Positions 1 to 4,808 of a DNA stretch of 7,804 bases are shown here, one piece after another. The position numbers and the translations under genes are program-made. The notes below the pieces were generated by a model. That model was not told the origin of the DNA and did not search any database. It saw nothing but the letters and a program-made list of their open reading frames with translations. Positions within the stretch are counted from its first letter, which is position 1. Every line of letters starts with the position of its first letter. Location of the stretch: positions 1 through 7,804 of the forward strand of contig NYYF01000021.1 in NCBI GenBank assembly GCA_002686675.1, read 5' to 3'. Source of the stretch: Fidelibacterota bacterium. GTDB lineage: Bacteria > Marinisomatota > Marinisomatia > Marinisomatales > UBA8229.

Positions 1-100
1 CAACAAAAATTGGAAGTTTCAAAGCCAAAAAGTCGATGGACCTGATATGACAATTTCCGGAGAACCTATTATGACAGTGAAAGTGATTTTTGGATGGTAA
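1..100 (+). CDS. C-terminal tail of an upstream gene, possibly TonB-like
   Basis: From base 2 an open frame runs to TAA at 98-100 and gives about 32 residues, containing WKFQSQKVDG and ending GEPIMTVKVIFGW. The start lies outside the window. A tryptophan-phenylalanine pair, then K-V-D-G, then G-E-P and an alternating hydrophobic strand before the stop resembles the last helix and strand of the TonB C-terminal domain, which contacts TonB-dependent outer-membrane receptors in the periplasm. This is a family resemblance judged by eye on a very short piece. Another periplasmic beta-strand-ending protein is equally possible. The stop overlaps or nearly abuts the next gene, so the two are probably cotranscribed. 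Confidence 0.45.
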   Translation, partial: NKNWKFQSQKVDGPDMTISGEPIMTVKVIFGW

Positions 101-102
101 AA

Positions 103-447
103 ATGAAAGCAATCATAGTCATAATTTTTATTCTTTTTTCTGTTATGAATGCCAAGCAAACAGAAAATGAGAGGAAAGAAAATCCTTGTAAATCTACTTA
201 TATCAAAAAAGCACGAGAAGGCGGTTTACGATCTTTGTCTATTTTTGAAATGCCTGTTTATTATTATGATGCGAGGCGATGTGAAGATGTGATAGAATCC
301 AATAAATTATTTGTGGATATTGAGCAGGCACAAATTACCGCAGATTTTACTCAAAGTAAACAGATGCGTAGTTGGACATCTTCTTTCGCATATTGCGCAA
401 TCATTGCGTTAACTTCATTATATATAGAATTAATAATATCTAAATGA
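103..447 (+). CDS. Small secreted/membrane protein, unknown function
   Basis: The protein has 114 residues from the ATG at 103. A GGATGG purine tract at 92-97 sits five bases before this codon. An alternative ATG at 94 adds three residues and overlaps the upstream stop by seven bases. Residues 1-17 form a strongly hydrophobic signal-like segment ending MNA. A charged central part follows with SLSIFEMPVYYYDARRC and cysteines at about 29 and 60, then a second hydrophobic helix at about 93-110 containing Cys98. The expected product is therefore exported and anchored by its C-terminal helix. I do not recognise the family. The tight spacing to the upstream gene suggests a shared transcript. Its function cannot be read from the sequence; the intact signal peptide and frame argue that it is a real gene. 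Confidence 0.6.
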   Translation: MKAIIVIIFILFSVMNAKQTENERKENPCKSTYIKKAREGGLRSLSIFEMPVYYYDARRCEDVIESNKLFVDIEQAQITADFTQSKQMRSWTSSFAYCAIIALTSLYIELIISK

Positions 448-504
448 TTCGATAATAGACTTAATTAATCCCTTTTTAATAATCTAATTTCAGTGTTTGA
501 ATAC

Positions 505-524
505 TATTTCCTGGATTGGAAATA
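505..524. repeat. 7-bp hairpin between convergent reading frames
   Basis: TATTTCC (505-511) and GGAAATA (518-524) are perfect inverse complements around a six-base loop. ATACTATT also occurs on both sides as a direct repeat. The hairpin lies between the stop of the 103-447 gene and the end of the minus-strand relic. It is weak and has no T tract, so terminator function is only a possibility. Confidence 0.35.
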
Positions 525-557
525 CTATTATCTCCATGGTTAGATAAGAATTTGTTA

Positions 558-925
558 TTATTCCTGGGAATCTTCTTTAGGGATAATATTAAGATCCTCG
601 AAGAACAATTGAGAAATTTCCTTGGCAATATCATCTCCTTTGCAACCTTCTTTTATGAGTGCGTCCCATGCTGTGTTCAGGATTGATAAATTATCCTGAT
701 TACCAAAAATATCATCCAATACTGAAATTGGAACATGAAAATCCCGTAAACGCTGATACCGATCAATATTTTTTATTTTCATCAAAGGAATATAGCAAAT
801 GAATATCTCTATTGATATAATTTTTGATTGGTGGAGAAGCATCACATTTGTATGATTGGAGGGAAAAAATAGAAAGTGTAAATTCTATCCCTTTATTATT
901 ATTGGAGGATAGTAAATCAATATAA
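558..925 (-). pseudogene. Possible frameshifted or decayed minus-strand gene
   Basis: On the minus strand one frame reads from about 925 to a TGA near 763, with a segment SPPIKNYINRDIHLLYSFDE. A second frame continues to a TAA at 558, with RLRDFHVPISVLDDIFG and an acidic end PKEDSQE. The two overlap at a six-A run (minus strand; T run at 769-774). Removing one A joins them into a single open frame of roughly 120 residues without internal stops (ENKNIDRYQ across the junction). The upstream frame runs into the tRNA-Cys gene and has no convincing start or ribosome site. The best reading is a remnant whose 5' part is lost, or a sequencing/homopolymer error in a real small gene. If translated as it stands, the downstream frame could give a 74-residue peptide from the ATG at 782. 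The family is not recognised. Confidence 0.35.
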
Positions 926-927
926 TT

Positions 928-1004
928 GGCGTCGTACCCAAGTGGTTTAAGGGGGCGGTTTGCAAAACCGTTATTCACCGGTTCGAATCCGGTCGACGCC
1001 TCCA
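928..1004 (+). tRNA. tRNA-Cys (GCA)
   Basis: A full cloverleaf can be drawn. The acceptor GGCGTCG (928-934) pairs with CGACGCC (994-1000) and the D stem is CCC/GGG. The anticodon stem is 955-959 with 967-971, and its loop TTGCAAA carries the anticodon GCA at 962-964. The variable loop is five bases. The T stem ACCGG/CCGGT encloses TTCGAAT. The discriminator is T (1001), the expected cysteine identity base, and CCA is encoded at 1002-1004. It delivers cysteine at UGC/UGU codons. The gene lies eight bases before tRNA-Leu and is almost certainly cotranscribed with it. Confidence 0.96.
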
Positions 1005-1012
1005 TTTATAGT

Positions 1013-1097
1013 GCCCGGGTGGTGAAATTGGTAGACACAAGGGACTTAAAATCCCTCGCCCGTATAGGGCATGTCGGTTCAAGTCCGACCCCGGGTA
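1013..1097 (+). tRNA. tRNA-Leu (UAA)
   Basis: This is a class II tRNA of 85 bases. The acceptor GCCCGGG (1013-1019) pairs with CCCGGGT (1090-1096), with a G-U first pair as in other bacterial Leu-UAA tRNAs. The anticodon stem is AGGGA/TCCCT and the loop carries TAA at 1047-1049. The long variable arm is GCCC/GGGC around GTATA (1058-1070). The T stem GTCGG/CCGAC encloses TTCAAGT. The discriminator is A1097. The 3' bases are CTT, so CCA is not encoded, unlike the tRNA-Cys just upstream. It reads UUA, and UUG by wobble. Confidence 0.96.
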
Positions 1098-1105
1098 CTT
1101 TTTTT
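1085..1105 (+). terminator. Probable 3' end of the tRNA-Cys/tRNA-Leu transcript
   Basis: A run of seven T (1099-1105) follows directly on the GC-rich T arm and acceptor strand of tRNA-Leu. The folded tRNA end plus the U tract could work as an intrinsic terminator or as the RNase-trimmed trailer. No separate hairpin is needed or seen. Confidence 0.4.
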
Positions 1106-1132
1106 GTAACTAGAAAAAACAATCCGCTTTAA

Positions 1133-1149
1133 AAAGTATATAATACTTT
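1133..1149. repeat. AT-rich inverted repeat containing a TATAAT
   Basis: AAAGTAT (1133-1139) and ATACTTT (1143-1149) are perfect inverse complements with a three-base centre, and the element contains TATAAT at 1139-1144. No good -35 box lies 15-19 bases upstream. I therefore treat it as a possible operator or weak promoter element in the leader of the aldolase gene rather than a proven promoter. Confidence 0.3.
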
Positions 1150-1193
1150 CATTAATGTCTGGAAGGATTCTTATTAAGTTGAAATCGTTTGTT

Positions 1194-1249
1194 TTATTAC
1201 GGGTGACTAGATTGAAAACCTTTCAGAGACCTTTTTATTATAGGTGACT
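1194..1249 (+). repeat. Imperfect direct repeat around the aldolase promoter
   Basis: The block TTATTA-NN-GGTGACT occurs at 1194-1208 and again at 1235-1249, identical in 13 of 15 positions and offset by 41 bases. A TTGAAA lies upstream of each copy (1179 and 1212). The copies flank the -35 and cover the -10 of the predicted promoter, an arrangement consistent with regulator binding sites or with a local duplication. No known regulator consensus is recognised. Confidence 0.5.
1212..1241 (+). promoter_or_regulatory. Predicted sigma70-like promoter of the aldolase gene
   Basis: TTGAAA (1212-1217) and TATTAT (1236-1241) are separated by 18 bases, and each differs from the consensus at one position. 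The implied start point near 1248 leaves a leader of only about 12 bases before ATG1260. The upstream AGGTGA (1242-1247) would then not serve as a normal ribosome site unless transcription begins earlier. Confidence 0.5.
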
Positions 1250-1259
1250 TCAACCGAAT

Positions 1260-1895
1260 ATGAACAATCGTGAACATATTAAAAATGATCTTTTAGATAG
1301 AAAGATCAGTGCCATCATAAGAACGGAAAATCAACAAGTAGCTGAGCAGGCCATGCATGCAGCAGTAGATGGTGGATTTAGAGTTGTAGAATTCACACTT
1401 ACAACACCTGGAGCACTGAATCTGATTACCCAATTCAGAGAAAATAATGATCTAATAGTAGGTGCAGGTACCGTTATGTCATCTGCCCTCGCACAAGAAG
1501 CGGTGGGTGCCGGTGCTCAGTTCTTGGTTTCACCAGTCTGCAACATAAATGTGATACAAGAAGCGGTAAAACTGGATGTGGTCAGTATTCCAGGGACATT
1601 CACTGCCACAGAAATGGAAACTGCGCACCAAGCTGGTGCTGATCTTGTGAAATTGTTTCCAGCACCGGCGAATGTGGCAGAATATATCCGCTTTATCCTT
1701 GCACCTCAACCTTATCTCAAAATATTTCCTACATCCGGAGTTAATCTAGACAACATGCTGGATGTTTTGGATTCCGGTGCGGCAGGTATCGGTTTTGTAA
1801 GACCGTTGTTCGATCTGGAAACGATCCGCAACAAAAACTATGATGACATACGAAAACGAGCCAAATCAATTGTGGAACGTCTGTCTTCTCTTTGA
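1260..1895 (+). CDS. eda: KDPG/KHG family aldolase
   Basis: The protein has 211 residues, the usual length of this class I TIM-barrel aldolase. The family splits 2-keto-3-deoxy-6-phosphogluconate into pyruvate and glyceraldehyde 3-phosphate (Entner-Doudoroff), and some members split 4-hydroxy-2-oxoglutarate to pyruvate and glyoxylate. Visible landmarks are Arg21 in AIIRTE, catalytic Glu44 in VVEFTLTTPGAL, VGAGTV at 67-72, QFLVSP at 87-92, IPGTFTATE, the Schiff-base Lys131 in VKLFPAPAN, and the phosphate-binding loop PTSGV plus GIGFV near the C-terminus. At the place of E. coli Arg49 it has Thr48, as some active thermophilic KDPG aldolases also do. No edd, kinase or uronate gene is adjacent, so the substrate cannot be fixed from context. 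It probably has its own promoter. There is no terminator before the M23 gene, so partial read-through is likely. The symbol denotes the family and does not settle substrate specificity. Confidence 0.9.
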   Translation: MNNREHIKNDLLDRKISAIIRTENQQVAEQAMHAAVDGGFRVVEFTLTTPGALNLITQFRENNDLIVGAGTVMSSALAQEAVGAGAQFLVSPVCNINVIQEAVKLDVVSIPGTFTATEMETAHQAGADLVKLFPAPANVAEYIRFILAPQPYLKIFPTSGVNLDNMLDVLDSGAAGIGFVRPLFDLETIRNKNYDDIRKRAKSIVERLSSL

Positions 1896-1906
1896 AAAAT
1901 AATTAA

Positions 1907-1936
1907 TTGACCAATCTTATATTGTGAAGTCATAAT
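1907..1936 (+). promoter_or_regulatory. Predicted sigma70-like promoter of the M23 peptidase gene
   Basis: TTGACC (1907-1912) and CATAAT (1931-1936) are spaced by 18 bases and each matches the consensus at five of six positions. A transcript would start near 1943, only about 14 bases before ATG1957, with no Shine-Dalgarno motif in between. Confidence 0.5.
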
Positions 1937-1956
1937 TAAACCAAAATGATAAAATA

Positions 1957-2925
1957 ATGAAAAAGCTATTATCAATAATCATATTAACAATGTTCGCGAA
2001 TGTATCATTCGCTCAAACTGAAACAGCAGCCCTTAAAAAAGTTGCTGCTGAATTTGAAAAGAACTTCAATGCAAATGACTTTGAAGGCATCTTTAACCAG
2101 TTTTCAAGTCCAATGCAAACTGCAGTCCCACTTGACAAACTGACCAACTTTTTGACCAACCTAAGCTCTGAAGCTGGTCAAATCACCAAACTGACCTTTG
2201 TCAAATACCAAAATGGAGGCCTGGCTCTTTACAAAACTAATTTTGAACGCAAACTGCTCGGTTTCAATCTTTCCATTAATGGCAATTCTGAAATCAATGG
2301 AATGCAGTTTATTCCATTTAAAGAGGATAACCTGCCCAAAATGGAACGCAACATATCCAAACTTATCTTGCCTTTCAAAGGCGAATGGACAGTATTTTGG
2401 GGAGGTGATACCAAGGAATTAAACTATCATGTTGTTGACCAGGCACAAAAGAATGCTTTTGATTTGATCATTACCGATGAAAAAGGGAACGCCTACAAAA
2501 CCATTGGCCAAACCAATGTTGATTATTATGTCTTTGGCAGAGAGATTATTGCACCCGCGGCTGGTGAAGTAGTTTTGGTCGTTGAAGGCATCAAAGACAA
2601 TATTCCCGGAGAAATGAATCCAATATATGTTCCGGGAAACACTGTTATCATAAAAACTGCAAACGATGAATATCTCTTCTTTGCACATTTTAAACAGCAT
2701 TCTATTAAAGTAAAACAAGGGCAACAGGTGAAACGGGGAGAGCTATTAGGGCTTTGTGGTAATTCGGGTAATTCAACTGAACCACATTTGCACTTTCACA
2801 TCCAGAATGTCGAAGATATGAATAAAGCAACGGGTGTGAAATCCTATTTTGATAATATTCTGGTCAATGGAGAATTAAAAAATGATTACTCTCCTATTAA
2901 GGGTGAAAAAATCAAAAACAATTAG
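1957..2925 (+). CDS. Secreted M23 (LytM-type) metallopeptidase with DUF3887-like N-domain
   Basis: The protein has 322 residues. A signal peptide (MKKLLSIIILTMFANVSFA, cleavage near 19/20) directs it to the envelope. Residues 25-120 look like a DUF3887-type domain (AEFEKNFNANDFEGIFNQFS). Residues 135-300 form the M23 zinc peptidase fold, which usually cuts cross-linking peptides of peptidoglycan. Likely zinc ligands are His158 (NYHVV), Asp169 (AFDL) and His279. The HxH motif HLHFH spans 277-281, with His277 the probable general base. FFAHF (241-245) carries the second active-site His243, and GLCGNSGNSTEPH is the typical loop before the last motif. All key residues are present, so it should be active rather than a degenerate LytM activator. 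The N-terminal ligand region is the NYH...FD form and lacks the common HxGxD motif. It lies 61 bases after the aldolase and ends just before a terminator cluster. Confidence 0.9.
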   Translation: MKKLLSIIILTMFANVSFAQTETAALKKVAAEFEKNFNANDFEGIFNQFSSPMQTAVPLDKLTNFLTNLSSEAGQITKLTFVKYQNGGLALYKTNFERKLLGFNLSINGNSEINGMQFIPFKEDNLPKMERNISKLILPFKGEWTVFWGGDTKELNYHVVDQAQKNAFDLIITDEKGNAYKTIGQTNVDYYVFGREIIAPAAGEVVLVVEGIKDNIPGEMNPIYVPGNTVIIKTANDEYLFFAHFKQHSIKVKQGQQVKRGELLGLCGNSGNSTEPHLHFHIQNVEDMNKATGVKSYFDNILVNGELKNDYSPIKGEKIKNN

Positions 2926-2944
2926 AATATCTATCTAAATCGTG

Positions 2945-2970
2945 CTCCACATTAGTGGGGTTTTTTGTTT
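2945..2970 (+). terminator. Intrinsic terminator after the M23 gene (module 1)
   Basis: CTCCAC (2945-2950) pairs with GTGGGG (2955-2960), including one T-G pair, around an ATTA loop and is followed by TTTTTTGTTT. It begins 19 bases after the M23 stop and is a good rho-independent terminator for that gene. Confidence 0.8.
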
Positions 2971-2992
2971 GTGGATTTAGGTCGGTCTCATA

Positions 2993-3015
2993 ACCCGATG
3001 GGTGGTTTTTTGTTT
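2993..3015 (+). terminator. Weak terminator-like hairpin (module 2)
   Basis: ACCC (2993-2996) and GGGT (3000-3003) form a short four-pair stem with a GAT loop, followed after GG by TTTTTTGTTT. The stem is too short to be a strong terminator alone. It is the middle copy of the triple repeat. Confidence 0.4.
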
Positions 3016-3081
3016 GTGGGAATAAATCGACCTCCATTCGTCCTCTAGTCAATTTAAAATAGAAGAAGCTGCGTGAGTCTT

Positions 3082-3127
3082 ATAACCCGATGGATGGGTT
3101 ATTGCCCATTAATTGGGTTTTTTGTTT
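3082..3127 (+). promoter_or_regulatory. Attenuator-like leader upstream of the DUF805 gene (module 3)
   Basis: Four C/G blocks alternate here. ATAACCC (3082-3088) pairs with GGGTTAT (3096-3102). TGGG (3095-3098) can instead pair with CCCA (3105-3108). CCCA in turn pairs with TGGG (3114-3117), which is followed by TTTTTTGTTT. The 1:2, 2:3 and 3:4 pairings are mutually exclusive, as in an attenuator. The T tract ends about 25 bases before ATG3152. Simple termination of upstream transcription with a fortuitous second stem is the alternative. Confidence 0.4.
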
Positions 3128-3151
3128 GTGAGATAATTGGTAGCTTCAGAT

Positions 3152-3526
3152 ATGAAGTGGATTACAAAATGTTTTAAAAATTATGCCGTTTTTAATGGGA
3201 GGGCGGGTAGAAATGAATGTACCTACTTTTTTCTTTTCGTTACTTTCGTCCAGGTATTTTTCCTTACCATTGATTTGTTAATAGGTTGGAAGTTTCAGAA
3301 CATCATTGATGGAATACCATGGTATCCTTTATTTGAGATTTCTCGTTTATTAACTGCGCTTCCTGCATTTGCAGTTGGAGTTAGAAGATTGCATGATTTA
3401 AATAAGTCTGGATGGTGGATTTTGTTGATATTTACGGGTATTGGAATTATTCCAATTGTCTATTGGTGCTGCTTTTTGAATAGCAATAAAGATGATAACC
3501 AATATGGCTTAAGCCCCACCCAGTAG
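3152..3526 (+). CDS. DUF805 family inner-membrane protein
   Basis: The protein has 124 residues from ATG3152; a TTG at 3137 would add five residues with no family support. DUF805 proteins are small membrane proteins of unknown biochemical role. The hallmarks are all present: KNYAVFNGRAGRNE at 9-22 (usually Y..F.GRA.R.E), PAFAVGVRRLHD ending at 82, the following SGWW at 86-89, and a terminal N-QYG motif (NQYGLSP). About three membrane helices are expected at 24-46, 60-77 and 88-110. Cysteines replace the usual aromatic residue after the E22 motif and lie in the last helix (Cys106, Cys107). No clear ribosome site precedes the start, and the 3' arm of the module-3 closing stem ends four bases before it, so initiation may depend on RNA folding. 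The gene stands alone between terminators. Confidence 0.85.
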   Translation: MKWITKCFKNYAVFNGRAGRNECTYFFLFVTFVQVFFLTIDLLIGWKFQNIIDGIPWYPLFEISRLLTALPAFAVGVRRLHDLNKSGWWILLIFTGIGIIPIVYWCCFLNSNKDDNQYGLSPTQ

Positions 3527-3536
3527 CGGGATTTTT
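3514..3536 (+). terminator. Weak terminator overlapping the DUF805 stop
   Basis: CCC (3519-3521) can pair with GGG (3528-3530) over a six-base loop, followed by ATTTTT. The stem overlaps the last codons and the TAG. It is short and degenerate, so termination is plausible but inefficient. Confidence 0.35.
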
Positions 3537-3572
3537 AATTCCCCACGCTCCAAATTGATTTCTCTTAGATTT

Positions 3573-4112
3573 TTATTTCATTGGAAAATAGTAGGGCCAA
3601 ACAATGGCATCCAGGACCATTGTCTGAATACTAAAGGGAATAAGCCCCGCAACTCCCGCATAAAATAACCAAGAACTTTTCTCAAAATTAGAAAAGAAAA
3701 ATGCTAGAAATAATCCAATTGATGAAAATCCAACTGTAAATAGAATTATCCGAATTCCAATCCAAAGTAAAACTGAGGGATTGCTGATCATTGCAAAAGT
3801 CATATATATCCACAAAGCAGATGGAATAAGAAAACCAGCATAGAGTAAGTTTATTATTGTGAAATTATAACAGCCAAAGATTTGAGTAGTGTCAAATGAT
3901 ACATACTGTAATATATATCCTGTAAAGAAAAAATATCCGATTGCTGCTAGGAACATACAAATGGTATAGTAAGGTCGAATATGATCAGGCACAGCTCCCC
4001 AAAGTTCACTACGAAATTCAGTGTTTTTTAAGAGCCCATGAGCATATGAACCCAATACAGCGCTTCCCCCTATGAGGTTTAATAAAAGAAAAATAAGGGA
4101 TTGTTTATTCAA
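3573..4112 (-). CDS. Five-helix integral membrane protein, unknown function
   Basis: The protein has 179 residues. The start must be TTG at 4112: a TAA codon lies directly upstream in frame and the next methionine is at residue 53, inside the second helix. Predicted membrane helices are at about 5-27, 48-70, 82-108, 114-140 and 147-172. Recognisable conserved-looking stretches are GGSAVLGSYAHGLL near the N-terminus, LWGAVPDHIRPYYT at 37-50 and MFLAAIGYFFFTGYI at 53-67. I recall this pattern only from conserved hypothetical membrane proteins and cannot name a function. No Shine-Dalgarno motif is seen. The gene converges with DUF805 and is separated from the upstream HMA gene by a strong terminator, so it needs its own promoter within 4113-4180, which I could not locate. 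Confidence 0.75.
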   Translation of the reverse strand: MNKQSLIFLLLNLIGGSAVLGSYAHGLLKNTEFRSELWGAVPDHIRPYYTICMFLAAIGYFFFTGYILQYVSFDTTQIFGCYNFTIINLLYAGFLIPSALWIYMTFAMISNPSVLLWIGIRIILFTVGFSSIGLFLAFFFSNFEKSSWLFYAGVAGLIPFSIQTMVLDAIVWPYYFPMK

Positions 4113-4179
4113 TTAAATCAAAAGATTTCTTATTATTTTTTTACCACCTAAAATTCCATTTTCTAAATATGAAAGAAAC

Positions 4180-4210
4180 AAAAAACCCCGCCAGATGACG
4201 GGGTTTTTTT
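4180..4210 (-). terminator. Strong terminator of the HMA protein gene
   Basis: AAAAAACCCCG (4180-4190) pairs with CGGGGTTTTTT (4199-4209) in an 11-bp stem with an eight-base loop, flanked by A and T tracts. Read on the minus strand it lies 15 bases after the stop of the heavy-metal-domain gene. It is symmetric enough to act in both directions. Confidence 0.88.
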
Positions 4211-4224
4211 AGTACGATTAAATT

Positions 4225-4554
4225 TCAACTATTAAAAAAATTCCTGAAAAAGGATTTAATTGATGATTCCTTCTTTTTAGGTTCATTTTCAAGTGAGATA
4301 TCAAAATCAGTTTTCTTACTAAGGATTTTTTTGATCTCTGCCGGGGTAATTTTCGCATCATCGAAACTTACTGTTGCTGTACTGGTTTCAAAATTCACAT
4401 TACAGGACTCTATTCCGTCAACATCATTTAAAACCGATTTCACCTTATTTGCGCAACTATATTGACAGGACATTCCTTTTACTTTCAGGTTGGTTGTAGT
4501 TTCACCTGCAACAAGGAATGTTAATAAAACGAATGGTGTGATAATATATTTCAT
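4225..4554 (-). CDS. Exported heavy-metal-associated (HMA) domain protein
   Basis: The protein has 109 residues. ATG4554 is chosen because AAAAGGAG lies at 4568-4561, six bases upstream; an upstream in-frame ATG at 4587 would add 11 residues and bury this site. Residues 1-17 (MKYIITPFVLLTFLVAG) look like a signal peptide, so the domain should be periplasmic, unlike cytosolic CopZ chaperones. The HMA fold covers about 20-85: beta strand NLKVKGMSC, helix with KVKSVLNDVDGIES, strand with NVNFETSTATVSF, and the second helix ITPAEIKKILSK. The metal site is GMSCQYSC with Cys30 and Cys34, a C-x3-C spacing where the usual motif is CxxC; a third cysteine is Cys51. A basic, amphipathic tail (KKKESSIKSFFRNFF) follows. 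Binding of Cu(I) or another soft metal is inferred from the family. No metal ATPase gene is adjacent. Confidence 0.85.
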   Translation of the reverse strand: MKYIITPFVLLTFLVAGETTTNLKVKGMSCQYSCANKVKSVLNDVDGIESCNVNFETSTATVSFDDAKITPAEIKKILSKKTDFDISLENEPKKKESSIKSFFRNFFNS

Positions 4555-4652
4555 AGTGTACTCCTTTTCATAATATAATTGATCCAATTTAAAATAAAAA
4601 TACTACTCTTGCCACTGAAAATTATCATCAACTAATTTCCATAAACACCAGG

Positions 4653-4712
4653 ATGCTTTGGAACGAAATGGCCTCTATTTTTTTTACTTTTATTATATGG
4701 AAGTTCATTTAG
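4653..4712 (+). CDS. Possible 19-residue hydrophobic micro-ORF
   Basis: The reading frame MLWNEMASIFFTFIIWKFI ends in TAG at 4710-4712, directly against the ATG of the next small frame. GGAACGA precedes an internal Met6, giving a weak alternative start. The peptide is mostly hydrophobic. Length and weak start signals make this speculative. It may be a leader peptide or chance. Confidence 0.2.
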   Translation: MLWNEMASIFFTFIIWKFI

Positions 4713-4808
4713 ATGAAAAAACACTTTAAATCCTACCCACATAATCTACAGGGATTATGTGCCCTTGTCTTTACAATCATTTTTGGTATATTGTATACCC
4801 GTAAGTAG
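4713..4808 (+). CDS. Possible 31-residue single-helix membrane microprotein
   Basis: The frame starts at ATG4713 and stops at TAG4808. GGAAG at 4699-4703 lies nine bases before the start, an acceptable ribosome site. The product has a basic polar N-terminus (MKKHFKSYPH), one hydrophobic stretch GLCALVFTIIFGILY and a basic end TRK, the usual build of a small membrane protein. It is too short for statistical support and has no recognised family. The stop of the preceding micro-ORF abuts its start, which would allow translational coupling. Confidence 0.35.
   Translation: MKKHFKSYPHNLQGLCALVFTIIFGILYTRK

Larger units (their letters stand above)
2933..3147 (+). repeat. Three tandem terminator-like modules with separate closing stems
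   Basis: The 15-mer GGTTTTTTGTTTGTG occurs exactly three times, at 2959-2973, 3004-3018 and 3116-3130. Each copy is preceded by a small C/G hairpin. Modules 2 and 3 also share GTCT-Y-ATAACCCGATGG-R-TGG (2985-3005 and 3077-3097). Module 3 then carries about 20 extra bases before its tail. Each module can be enclosed by a long-range stem of different sequence: 2933-2941 with 2974-2982, 2979-2986 with 3026-3033, and 3065-3072 with 3140-3147 (eight or nine pairs each, one G-U in each). The first 3' arm overlaps the second 5' arm, so those two folds compete. Simple duplication of a terminator would explain the shared tails but not the unlike, still complementary flanks. Confidence 0.6.

Noticed and set aside
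921..926. Perfect TATAAT just upstream of tRNA-Cys
   Set aside because: It ends two bases before the mature 5' end at 928, so a start point from it would fall inside the tRNA.
926..1132. Plus-strand open frame across both tRNA genes
   Set aside because: It is only the tRNA sequence read as codons; both cloverleaves are complete and explain the stretch.
928..1259. Integrase attachment site at the tRNA pair
   Set aside because: No integrase gene and no repeated copy of a tRNA 3' end is present in the window.
2198..2724. Several open frames overlapping the M23 gene on both strands
   Set aside because: They are shadows of a gene with signal peptide and full catalytic motifs; none has a start signal or family motif.
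2933..3147. CRISPR array
   Set aside because: The repeats are irregularly spaced (45 and 112 bases), are associated with T tracts, and there is no cas gene.
4555..4587. N-terminal extension of the HMA protein from ATG4587
   Set aside because: It would place the AAAAGGAG site inside the gene and put charged residues before the signal peptide; ATG4554 is better supported.
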